From contig CALJHG010000039.1 in the NCBI GenBank assembly GCA_938075585.1, positions 1 to 37,475 on the forward strand: DNA of 37,475 nt, given 5' to 3'. Each line of letters starts with the position of its first letter. Position 1 is the stretch's first letter. The notes under the pieces were generated by a model, which saw nothing but the letters and a program-made list of their open reading frames with translations, had not been told where the DNA came from and searched no databases. Shown here in pieces: positions 8,485 through 15,843 of this stretch. Origin of the DNA: an uncultured Gammaproteobacteria bacterium. GTDB taxonomy: Bacteria; Pseudomonadota; Gammaproteobacteria; Ga0077536. The translations under genes and the position numbers were made by a program.

Positions 8485-9132
8485 TCAATCGATCGGCTCA
8501 AAAACCTCGCCGTTGTAGAAGAGTAGATTTCCTTCGCTGATATCATGCCACAGTCCGTGGATGGATAATTTGTCAGTTCTTACGGCATCCTGTACAAACG
8601 GAAATGTCATCAAATTTTCTAGCGACATAATGATGCCTTCGTGCTCTAGTGCCCGCAGTTGTTCGTCTTTACTTTTAGAATGATCAACGCGTTCATAAGC
8701 CGGGCGCAACAAATTGACCCACCGACCCACAAAACTCGTTTCTAGCTCGAGTTCAGGAGCATTGCCGGAACACATTTGCTCGCACCCTTTTACACCACCA
8801 CAATTAGAGTGTCCTAAAACTATGATATGTGAAACATTTAGAGCAGTGACCGCGTATTCAATTGCAGCAGACGTGCCATGATTATCATCAGATACCTTGC
8901 AAGGGGGGACTAGGTTAGCTATGTTTCGATGAATGAAAAACTCACCTATATCTGACTTGAATATGGATGTGGCGTGTACTCGGCTGTCACAGCAGGATAT
9001 CACCATCGCTACGGGCGATTGGCCACACTTAACGAGGCGTCGGTACAGGGGCTGTTTTTCTGGGAAAGTAACTTGTCTCCAATCTAAATAGCGAAGTCTT
9101 AGGTCGGCAGGGAGCGGCGAGGCTATATTCAT
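8485..9132 (-). CDS. Beta-class carbonic anhydrase
   Basis: Interconverts CO2 and bicarbonate. The zinc ligands and active-site dyad are visible: Cys47 with Asp49 and Arg51 in CCDSR, and His108 with Cys111 in GHSNCGG. At 215 residues it has the normal length of bacterial cytosolic beta carbonic anhydrases and no signal peptide. A GAGGA ribosome site precedes the ATG. It converges on the seven-gene run that includes biotin carboxylase, whose substrate is bicarbonate. A supply role is attractive but is inferred from position only, since the genes are on opposite strands. A 14-base perfect palindrome lies 24-37 bases upstream of the start and may be its operator. Confidence 0.93.
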   Translation of the reverse strand: MNIASPLPADLRLRYLDWRQVTFPEKQPLYRRLVKCGQSPVAMVISCCDSRVHATSIFKSDIGEFFIHRNIANLVPPCKVSDDNHGTSAAIEYAVTALNVSHIIVLGHSNCGGVKGCEQMCSGNAPELELETSFVGRWVNLLRPAYERVDHSKSKDEQLRALEHEGIIMSLENLMTFPFVQDAVRTDKLSIHGLWHDISEGNLLFYNGEVFEPID

Positions 9133-9155
9133 GTGTTCCTCGAATTGTTATTAGT

Positions 9156-9169
9156 ACTAAGATCTTAGT
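9156..9169. promoter_or_regulatory. 14-bp perfect palindrome upstream of the carbonic anhydrase gene
   Basis: The sequence ACTAAGATCTTAGT is a perfect inverted repeat, 24-37 bases before the carbonic anhydrase ATG. The half-site TCTTAG recurs once more at 9174-9179, 11 bases on, about one helical turn. This looks like a transcription-factor operator, possibly with an added half-site. The factor is not known. Confidence 0.4.
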
Positions 9170-9317
9170 CTGGTCTTAGGTAAAAATCTAGGCCAATATC
9201 GATTCCCGCCACGTGCTTTATTAGCAAAAAACTTTCCGCGCACGACACCGCCTGTTGTTTTTAATGGGCCGTGCCGGAATGACGAACTTTAAATTATTCA
9301 ACGCCGTAGCAAGTATT

Positions 9318-9692
9318 TTACGCAGGAGAGTTACTATTAAAGATATCCCAATGCATTTTCCAAGTTTTTCCTTCTTTTTTCCATACGACCACGTAATCTA
9401 AAGTATCAATGACTTTTCCCTTAGGTCCTTTTAAGCTGGCAACTCCTGTTTCTATTGCTGTTCGGCCCAACTTTTCAACTTCTAACGTTCTTAAATTAAC
9501 AGACTTTACGCCCATTTCGAGGATACCTTGCCAAAATTTAGCAATGGCTTTTTTACCTTTTATAGCCTTCATATTAGGCGCCATTAATTTAGGCTTGACT
9601 GAATAACACCCAGAGATACCTTGGGAGTCCCCAGCTTTTAAAAAGTCACTAAGCATTTTATTCGCTAATTTAATTTCTTCTAGGATATCCAT
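9318..9692 (-). CDS. NTF2-like / DUF4440-type small protein
   Basis: A 124-residue alpha+beta protein matching the NTF2-like fold of the SnoaL/DUF4440 class: a helical N-terminus (EEIKLANKMLSDFLKAGDS), a variable small beta region with a GKKAIAKFWQ helix, and a final sheet with DYVVVWKKEGKTWKMHWDIFN. Such proteins are often ketosteroid-isomerase-like enzymes or ligand binders, but no catalytic residues can be named here. The ATG has a good GGAG ribosome site. It follows the HAD gene by 58 bases and may share its transcript. Function is unknown. Confidence 0.7.
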   Translation of the reverse strand: MDILEEIKLANKMLSDFLKAGDSQGISGCYSVKPKLMAPNMKAIKGKKAIAKFWQGILEMGVKSVNLRTLEVEKLGRTAIETGVASLKGPKGKVIDTLDYVVVWKKEGKTWKMHWDIFNSNSPA

Positions 9693-9750
9693 TATTTTTT
9701 CTCCGCTTTATATTTTTCTATTAATGAGGACCTAAGGTGGGGTAATTAAG

Positions 9751-10473
9751 TTAGGGTCCGATGACTTCTAAGATATCGTTTAGTTCTTTGATCGTAAAGT
9801 CAGGAGTTACGTTTTTCACGCCACTCTGCAGAGGTGGCGGCATTCCCCCATCAGTTATTAGGGCTGTTAACATTCCTAAACGAGAGGCACCTAAAATATC
9901 ATGCTCCGGCGAGTCACCGACAAACAAGACTTCTTTTTCACGCAAATTTGCTAGTTCTAGTGCATGGCGAAATATTTTTTGATCAGGTTTACAGGATCTA
10001 ACTTTTTCAGAACTAGTCCAGTGGTTCAAATATTTGCTTAACTGATCTCTTGCGATAAGAGGTTCGAGCATGTCTTGATCGATATTCGATACTATAGACA
10101 CGTAGACTCCCATATTTTTGAGGGTTTTTAGTAAGGAAATGCAATCAGTTTTGAGTTCTAAACAGTCTACGATACACTTTCGATGACTATGAATGTACCA
10201 GTCATTTAATTCACCTTTTTCGATGCCGCCAAGAAGTTCTATAAACGACTTAAAAACTGCTAGAAAAAAAGATTCATGTAGATAGTAGCTCTTACAAGAA
10301 TATTCCTTGATGGTTAAATTCGTTGCCTCCAAGTAGGCATTCTTAACCTGATCTTTGGACGCAACGACTCCAACCTTTTCTAATGCTTTGTGAAGCAAAG
10401 GTGCGGTGGCAGTCGGAACATTTTTATAAGTATATAGCGTGCCCCCTAAATCAAAAAAAACGCCTTTAATCAT
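9751..10473 (-). CDS. HAD-superfamily hydrolase
   Basis: A phosphatase or dehalogenase-like HAD protein. Motif I is GVFFDLGGTLY, with Asp nucleophile and a Gly in place of the usual second Asp of DxD. Motif II is SIVSNID, and motif IV is VLFVGDSPEHDILGA, followed by the GMLTALI segment. The missing second Asp of motif I weakens a plain phosphatase role, because that residue is normally the general acid. I place the start at ATG 10473, which overlaps the surE stop as ATGA and leaves MIKGVFFDLGG; a longer reading from 10503 would add ten unconserved residues. Translational coupling with surE suggests nucleotide or phosphate-ester turnover. Substrate is unknown. Confidence 0.82.
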   Translation of the reverse strand: MIKGVFFDLGGTLYTYKNVPTATAPLLHKALEKVGVVASKDQVKNAYLEATNLTIKEYSCKSYYLHESFFLAVFKSFIELLGGIEKGELNDWYIHSHRKCIVDCLELKTDCISLLKTLKNMGVYVSIVSNIDQDMLEPLIARDQLSKYLNHWTSSEKVRSCKPDQKIFRHALELANLREKEVLFVGDSPEHDILGASRLGMLTALITDGGMPPPLQSGVKNVTPDFTIKELNDILEVIGP

Positions 10474-11246
10474 TCTAGAATGGTCTTCAAAGAGTCGTTC
10501 CATTTTTCATCAGTAAAGTTCATTTTGATAGTCGTCACTGAAATTTTATTGCGCGCAATTGCGGATAAGTCAGTTTCTGGTAACTCATTGCCCTGGATAT
10601 GATTGATACGTACCCAGTAGTAAGGCTGGTTACGCGCGTCCACCCTTGGCTCAATAGTGAAACTTCCAGGCGGTCTATGTCCTTGACTGGTGACTTCTAT
10701 TCCAGTAGTTTCCTCTCCAGAACAGTCCGGAAAGTTGATATTAATGAGCGAATCTTTAGGCCAATCTTCTAATTTGACTAGTTTATGTACTAGCTTTTGG
10801 GCGTGTTCTTTCGCCGAAAGGAAGTCGGTCGTTCCGCGGGGCGGCCTAACTTGAGAAAGGCTTATTGCAGGAATCCCCATTAGGGTTGCTTCCATGGCAG
10901 CAGCTATAGTCCCTGAATAACTAACATCCTCTGCTAAATTAGCTCCACTATTTATACCTGATAAAACGAGATCTGGGAATTGGCCTTCATCCATAAATTG
11001 CCATAAACCCATTAGTACGCAATCTGTGGGAGTGCCATCCACCTCGAATTTTTTTTCGCTTAGCTTTTTACTTCTGATTGGATTAGACAAAGAAATTGAG
11101 TGTCCAGCACCACTTCGTTCACTGGAGGGCGCGACGACCCATACATCTGAACACAAACTTAGTGCTATAGACTCCAAAAGTTTTATTCCTGGCGCGTCTA
11201 TCCCGTCATCATTAGTTACCAGTATTCTGTTGATTACTTTGCTCAT
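10470..11246 (-). CDS. surE: 5'/3'-nucleotidase SurE
   Basis: A metal-dependent nucleoside-monophosphate phosphatase. Family motifs are all present: ILVTNDDGIDAPGI with the metal-binding Asp pair, VAPSSERSGAGHSISL, GTPTDCV, and DLVLSGINSGANLAEDVSYSGT with the conserved Asn ligand. I chose the ATG at 11246, giving MSKVINRILVTNDDG and 258 residues, the usual SurE form. A TTG at 11267 would add seven residues, and the GGAGG lies just inside that extension, which favours the ATG. In many gammaproteobacteria surE sits with pcm and nlpD; here it is between a TPR protein and a HAD hydrolase, so it has been relocated or is a paralogue. Confidence 0.93.
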   Translation of the reverse strand: MSKVINRILVTNDDGIDAPGIKLLESIALSLCSDVWVVAPSSERSGAGHSISLSNPIRSKKLSEKKFEVDGTPTDCVLMGLWQFMDEGQFPDLVLSGINSGANLAEDVSYSGTIAAAMEATLMGIPAISLSQVRPPRGTTDFLSAKEHAQKLVHKLVKLEDWPKDSLININFPDCSGEETTGIEVTSQGHRPPGSFTIEPRVDARNQPYYWVRINHIQGNELPETDLSAIARNKISVTTIKMNFTDEKWNDSLKTILE

Positions 11247-11268
11247 TTCTGGTGGGGTATCCTCCAAT

Positions 11269-11724
11269 TTATTTAGCCATTAATATTTGAGCTTTTTTAT
11301 TGCTGCCGCCCAAAAATCGGGGCGCTTCTCGATAGAACTCAATAAGATCACGCTTAATTTCTTCACTAGCAGGATTCAAGTTATGCGCCTTTTCAAACGT
11401 TTTTCGGGTTTTTTTTGCATAATTGATCGCTTTCAACCAACCAGAATTTTGAGCTAGCCGTCCGTAACTTTTCCCGAGCATGTAGAGCGCTTCTACACAG
11501 TCTGGTTTTATCAAGATGATTTCTTCGTACAATGAAATCGATTCATTATAATTTTTTTCCTCGTAATATCGTTCGGCCACAGTTAGTTTTTCAGACAATT
11601 TTAGAGAGTTCGTGTTGTCATGGTCACAAGCTTTTAATGATGCGATACAGTTGATGAGCAAAATCAGAAAAAAACTCGTGGGTAAGACCAATCCTTTGTC
11701 CAGCAAAAATTTATACCTGGTCAC
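11269..11724 (-). CDS. TPR-containing, probably membrane-anchored protein
   Basis: A 151-residue protein with a basic N-terminus and a hydrophobic segment (about 12-28), then Cys33-Asp34. The sequence before the Cys (SLKAC) is a poor but possible lipobox; if lipidated, Asp at +2 would favour inner-membrane retention in enterobacterial terms. The rest is tetratricopeptide-like helices: AERYYEEKNYNESISLYEEI, then a second unit with ALYMLGKSYGRLAQ, and a third around KTFEKAHNLNP. The ending APRFLGGSNKKAQILMAK resembles a recurring small TPR family. It probably mediates protein contacts at the membrane. It is followed within a few bases by surE and preceded by the azoreductase gene. No specific role can be named. 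Confidence 0.72.
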   Translation of the reverse strand: MTRYKFLLDKGLVLPTSFFLILLINCIASLKACDHDNTNSLKLSEKLTVAERYYEEKNYNESISLYEEIILIKPDCVEALYMLGKSYGRLAQNSGWLKAINYAKKTRKTFEKAHNLNPASEEIKRDLIEFYREAPRFLGGSNKKAQILMAK

Positions 11725-11731
11725 ATTTTAG

Positions 11732-12358
11732 TTAAAATGATTCTGCCATTTTTTTAGCATCTACGGCTAAAGCTTCTTCCATAACTGTCACGTCATCAGG
11801 AGCAGCTAATGTAGGCGCAATTACCAGACGTTCCACGTCAGTGAGCCCGATGAAGGAAAGCCAGCCCTCAAACGCCGGCTTTTGCAGATCGAATGCCTCG
11901 GTCTCACTTCCCACGTCATAAGCACCACCTGTTGCGTAGATCGCAAGTACTTTCCCTTGTACAAGGCCTGTGTAGCCGCTATCGGGAGAGAATGACCACG
12001 CTAAGCCAGGTTGAGTGATCACGTCAATATAATGTTTAAGCACGTAAGGCAAACCAAAGTTCCACATAGGCACTGAGAATATATATTTGTCAGCTTCATT
12101 AAATGTGGCAAAAATCGATTCTATTTGTTTCCATGCGGACTTCTCGGAGTCACTCGGATCTGCCCCATGCATAATACTGTATTTGGCATTGAGCTTTTCA
12201 TCATTGAATGCAGGTAGATCTGTAGACCATAGATCTATCGTTTGGATAACATCTTCAGGGTGATACTCCGTATAGCTTTCGATAAATATAGAAGCAAGTT
12301 TAGATGAATGCGATCGCGACTTACGTGGAGAAGCTTCGATATAAATAACTTTTGACAT
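11732..12358 (-). CDS. azoR: FMN-dependent NADH-azoreductase / quinone reductase
   Basis: A flavodoxin-fold NAD(P)H:quinone oxidoreductase of AzoR type, 208 residues. The FMN phosphate loop is EASPRKSRSHSSKLA, and the diagnostic AzoR segment VPMWNFGLPYVLKHYIDVI is present. Other family features are the ATGGAYDVG loop and the WLSFIGL strand. It reduces quinones, and azo dyes in vitro, by two-electron transfer; in catabolic settings it can protect against quinone stress. The ATG has a nearby AGAAAGAGGAAT-type ribosome site. Neighbours are a SnoaL-like gene upstream and a TPR gene downstream, all on the minus strand with short gaps. Confidence 0.88.
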   Translation of the reverse strand: MSKVIYIEASPRKSRSHSSKLASIFIESYTEYHPEDVIQTIDLWSTDLPAFNDEKLNAKYSIMHGADPSDSEKSAWKQIESIFATFNEADKYIFSVPMWNFGLPYVLKHYIDVITQPGLAWSFSPDSGYTGLVQGKVLAIYATGGAYDVGSETEAFDLQKPAFEGWLSFIGLTDVERLVIAPTLAAPDDVTVMEEALAVDAKKMAESF

Positions 12359-12373
12359 TAATTATTCCTCTTT

Positions 12374-12880
12374 CTAACGGTTAGTTGTTCGTTGACGCGC
12401 TCGAGCCCAATTTATATCGAAAGATTCTACGGTATCAAGCAGAGCTGTAATTTTACTCCATTTCCAAATATTGTTTTCAAAAATATATTCCTCTTCGTAC
12501 CTGCCAGATATTATTCCACTACCTACTATTTTCAGCTGATTTTCCGGCTGAAAAACCACTGGACAGTCGAGGTACCACACAGCAGATGCTTTATCGGAAT
12601 GCAGTGTAATTATCTCATTTGTCACTCTGTGCTGGCTATATGCTAAGACCGATGGGACGTGTTCGAATAGAAACGTCTCGACTTCACTCCGACCACGCAT
12701 GATAGGAAAGCCTGAGAAGTCCGCAATTACATCGTTAGTAAGATGCATTGAAACTTGTTCCTGAGGTTCTCTGTCACCTGATATTATTTTATCGATACAA
12801 AGACAGTAAGTGTTATGCTTGAGGTGTCTGATCGCATCTTTTTGTTCTAGACTCCTGAGTCTCTCTTCTATTTCTTTCAC
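12374..12880 (-). CDS. SnoaL-like NTF2-fold protein
   Basis: A 168-residue SnoaL_4-type protein. It shows the opening helix EERLRSLEQKDAIRHLKHNTYCLCIDK, a DVIADFSGFP strand typical of the family, GRSEVETFLFE, then the beta region ending YEEEYIFENNIWKWSKI. Members occur as small subunits or accessory isomerases, dehydratases and dioxygenase-linked proteins in aromatic and polyketide metabolism. No catalytic His/Asp set can be fixed here. It lies 15 bases after the aminotransferase gene and 15 bases before the azoreductase gene, which suggests one transcript. Function is unknown. Confidence 0.75.
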   Translation of the reverse strand: MKEIEERLRSLEQKDAIRHLKHNTYCLCIDKIISGDREPQEQVSMHLTNDVIADFSGFPIMRGRSEVETFLFEHVPSVLAYSQHRVTNEIITLHSDKASAVWYLDCPVVFQPENQLKIVGSGIISGRYEEEYIFENNIWKWSKITALLDTVESFDINWARARQRTTNR

Positions 12881-12895
12881 TGACTCGTCCTCTCT

Positions 12896-14077
12896 TTAAT
12901 TTTTAACAATGTGTAGTTCTTGTGCCGCGCAATATTCAATGTGATTAATTATTCGATCTAACGCCTCTTTGAGTCTAGCATGCGACTGAGCAAAGCATAG
13001 ACGAATATATTCATCGTTTCCTGGGCCGAATGTATATCCAGGTGCAACACCTACGTTTTCTTTACGCAATAAACTATTTGCAAACTCCTCGCTTGATGAT
13101 AGACCAATAATTTTCGGGAAAGCATAAAATGCTCCGGTAGGCGTAGTCAGCTGTATTAACGGGTGGTTACCTAATTTTTCCATGACGATATCCCGACCGA
13201 TTGCGTAATTTTCTCTGAGCTGTGAGATGATATTTTCTCCTTCTACTAACGCTTTTATTCCCGCACTCTGAATAAAAGTGGGCGCACTGGTGTTATAGCA
13301 CTCGGACAATGTTGCCATTTGTTCGGAGATACTTGCAGGAGTGATCATCCACCCTAGTCGCCAACCAGTCATTGCATAGGCCTTAGAAAATCCGTTTACA
13401 ATGATCAACGGGTCCGTCTCTGAGGCTATTTCGAGGAACGAAGGGGCAACATTAATATCGTAGGTAGTCCGGTGATAAACTTCATCGGCTATTATGGTGA
13501 TCTGCCTACTCCGGCAGAATTCTAACAACTCGTTTTGGTGTTCTCGCGACATGACCCAACCGGTAGGATTACTTGGACTATTAATATAAATTGCTCTAGT
13601 GTTTTTTCTCACTGATTTTTTGATATCCTCTATCACTAACTGCCAACCATTTTTCGTCTGTAGTTGGCGTACACAGCTGTACTCGGCTCCGGTCACCTGT
13701 ATAGCCCGGTCAATATTTGGCCAGTGTGGGCTGACTATCAGCGCGTGATCTGATTTGCTCAGAGTCATTTGGCACGCAAGTGTAATCGCGGACATGGATG
13801 ATCCCGGAACTGTTATCCGTTCATCCTCGACATCAATATTGTAAATAGAGTGAACATAGTCTGAGATAGCAGCCCTTAATTCTACTTTTCCCCTTGTATG
13901 ACCGTAGAAGGTTTCGCCCGAGTCCAATGCTATTTTTGCTTCATTGCGAATTAATGCTGGTGTTGCTAGATCTCCTTCACCAAACCAAAGCGGGATGACG
14001 TCGGGGTCGCCTAAACGTTGGAACGCAGTTTTTGTAATCCCGTTTTGTTTTAGCCTAAGAAATTCAGTTTTGAACAT
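12896..14077 (-). CDS. Class I/II PLP-dependent aminotransferase
   Basis: A fold-type I aminotransferase of 393 residues. Lys232 in GFSKAYAMTGWRLGW forms the Schiff base. SPSNPTG with Asn170, ADEVY with Asp198 and Tyr201, and a C-terminal RLCFAQS with the substrate-carboxylate Arg are all in place. It resembles the branch annotated as aspartate, arginine-pyruvate or aromatic aminotransferases; the amino donor cannot be read. It is the first gene of a minus-strand run and is divergent from the dioxygenase at 14182, with a 104-base shared upstream region. It may remove nitrogen from the substrate of the neighbouring oxidative genes, but this is inferred from position. Confidence 0.87.
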   Translation of the reverse strand: MFKTEFLRLKQNGITKTAFQRLGDPDVIPLWFGEGDLATPALIRNEAKIALDSGETFYGHTRGKVELRAAISDYVHSIYNIDVEDERITVPGSSMSAITLACQMTLSKSDHALIVSPHWPNIDRAIQVTGAEYSCVRQLQTKNGWQLVIEDIKKSVRKNTRAIYINSPSNPTGWVMSREHQNELLEFCRSRQITIIADEVYHRTTYDINVAPSFLEIASETDPLIIVNGFSKAYAMTGWRLGWMITPASISEQMATLSECYNTSAPTFIQSAGIKALVEGENIISQLRENYAIGRDIVMEKLGNHPLIQLTTPTGAFYAFPKIIGLSSSEEFANSLLRKENVGVAPGYTFGPGNDEYIRLCFAQSHARLKEALDRIINHIEYCAAQELHIVKN

Positions 14078-14181
14078 ATGCTGTATTCCGAGAAATTAAA
14101 GAAAATTGATTGGTGAAAGTACATCGATAATCCTATACCCTTTTATCCTATTGAGACAGATTTTCAGGAGATGGTTGTAAC

Positions 14182-15039
14182 GTGAAGCTGCTATTGAAGC
14201 GTTTGCATTGCACTTATGTTGCGCGAGTGGATGATTTTGATTTATCCCGTAGACTTCAGGCTACTGAAATAAATGCACTTAGAGATGCGTTAGACGAATA
14301 TTCGATTTTAGTTTTCAGACAGCAAGTACTGACTGACCAGCAACAGCTTGAAATCGCAAACTCCTTAGGTGGTAGTCTGCACAGAAAAACGGGGATAGCG
14401 ACGCTAGGTCCGAATCGTTTCGGTGACGAGGCACTAACAGATATTTCAAACATTGATAATAATGGAAAGATATTAAGTAAAGACGACAGACGTCGCCAGT
14501 ACGGGCTCGCTAATCGACTATGGCATACTGACGCATCATTTCAGTGTCCTCGCGGGCGCTACTCCATGCTATCTATGAAGAGGTTTCCCGCATCAGGTTG
14601 CGAAACACAGTTTTGTAATTTATATGAAGCATATCAAAAGCTGAATAGGCCACTGCAGCAGAAGGTTAGTCGATTAGTGGCACACCATTCAATCGTACAT
14701 TCTAGAGAATGTTTAGGTTTCACGTTTTCTGATGCTGAGAAAAATCGATTGAAAGGAGCTCAACACCCTCTCGTATTTATGAATCCAACTACTGGTAAAA
14801 AAGCTCTTTATATCGCGGCACATGCCTCTCACATTTTAGGATGGGACATTCCAGATAGTCGTATATTTCTCATGGATTTGATTGAGCATTCGACTCAACC
14901 TGAATTCGTATATCGACATGAGTGGCGACCGGATGATTTCGTTGTGTGGGACAACCGAGCAACTATGCATCGTGGCATAGTATTTCAAGAAGAAACTGAA
15001 GAACGAGAAATGCGTCGCGTGACTACTCTAGATGACTGA
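14182..15039 (+). CDS. TauD/TfdA-family 2-oxoglutarate dioxygenase
   Basis: A non-haem Fe(II)/2-oxoglutarate dioxygenase of 285 residues. The metal triad reads His115-x-Asp117 in LWHTDASF and His263 in DNRATMHRG, followed by the Arg-rich EEREMRRVTT segment that binds 2-oxoglutarate. The N-terminal part (ALRDALDEYSILVFRQQ) is typical of TfdA, which cleaves aryl-ether acids by hydroxylation; taurine- and carnitine-type relatives share the fold. The start is GTG 14182 with AGGAG about ten bases upstream. It is flanked by an aminotransferase (divergent) and a cyclase-family hydrolase (convergent) and probably hydroxylates a carboxylated substrate. The substrate is not known. Confidence 0.87.
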   Translation: MKLLLKRLHCTYVARVDDFDLSRRLQATEINALRDALDEYSILVFRQQVLTDQQQLEIANSLGGSLHRKTGIATLGPNRFGDEALTDISNIDNNGKILSKDDRRRQYGLANRLWHTDASFQCPRGRYSMLSMKRFPASGCETQFCNLYEAYQKLNRPLQQKVSRLVAHHSIVHSRECLGFTFSDAEKNRLKGAQHPLVFMNPTTGKKALYIAAHASHILGWDIPDSRIFLMDLIEHSTQPEFVYRHEWRPDDFVVWDNRATMHRGIVFQEETEEREMRRVTTLDD

Positions 15040-15057
15040 TTTTTAGCCTCAAAGATT

Positions 15058-15831
15058 TCAGTCTATTATTGCAACAGCCCGAGTCCAGCCAGCTGACGCA
15101 CCTTTAATTTTCACTGGAAAACAACTGATTGTAAAACCTTTAGATGGAACTGATTCAAGATTATGTAACTTTTCTAGGTGACAGTACCCAACCTCTCTAC
15201 CAGCTTTGTGACCCTCCCAGATCAGGTCGCTATTACCTGTCTCAGCGTACTTATCTTTGGTATGGATAAATGGTGCGTCCCAACTCCAGCCATCCGTTCC
15301 AGTTAGTCGAACGCCTTGCTCAAGCAAATATAAGGTAGCTTCTCTACCCATGCCACATCCACTCGAGACATAATCATCGTCCCCATATTTTTCCCCCGCC
15401 GCAGTATTAACTACCACTATTTCTAACGGGCTTAGTGTATGCTTTATCCGATCCAGCTCATCTTTTACGTCCTTGACAGTTACTACGTAACCGTCAGCGA
15501 AGTTTCTGAAATCGAGTTTTATCGCCGGCTGAAAGCACCAATTTAAATCTACTTCATCAATAGATATTGCTCTTTCACCCTGATTCATAGTCGAATGAAA
15601 GTGATAAGGCGCATCCAGATGCGTGCCGTTGTGGGTCATTAATTTAATCCATTCGATAGCCCAGCCCTCACCTTCAGGTAAGTCTTTTTCTTCGGCTCCA
15701 GGAAAAAATTTTATTACGTCTTTAGCTGAATCTTTATGCGTTATATAGTCGATATGAGGTTCATACCCAGGAGGATCTGACTTAACATCGTTTTCCAAAG
15801 GTATTGATATGTCGATAATTTTTCTAGCCAT
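15058..15831 (-). CDS. Cyclase-family metal-dependent hydrolase (KynB/isatin-hydrolase-like)
   Basis: A 257-residue member of the bacterial cyclase family, which includes kynurenine formamidase and isatin hydrolase. The metal-binding signature [13 protein letters not shown] is intact, and the family ending [15 protein letters not shown] plus [13 protein letters not shown] is present. These enzymes open amide or lactam rings using Zn or Mn. It lies 12 bases downstream of the molybdenum hydroxylase gene, on the same strand, so ring hydroxylation followed by hydrolytic opening of an N-heterocycle is a reasonable inference. Kynurenine formamidase is an alternative, but no other tryptophan-pathway gene is near. 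Confidence 0.84.
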   Translation of the reverse strand: MARKIIDISIPLENDVKSDPPGYEPHIDYITHKDSAKDVIKFFPGAEEKDLPEGEGWAIEWIKLMTHNGTHLDAPYHFHSTMNQGERAISIDEVDLNWCFQPAIKLDFRNFADGYVVTVKDVKDELDRIKHTLSPLEIVVVNTAAGEKYGDDDYVSSGCGMGREATLYLLEQGVRLTGTDGWSWDAPFIHTKDKYAETGNSDLIWEGHKAGREVGYCHLEKLHNLESVPSKGFTISCFPVKIKGASAGWTRAVAIID

Positions 15832-15843
15832 TGATATCTCCTT

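Noticed and set aside
10474-10503. Longer HAD start
   Set aside because: It would add residues unlike the family, and ATG 10473 makes a standard ATGA overlap.
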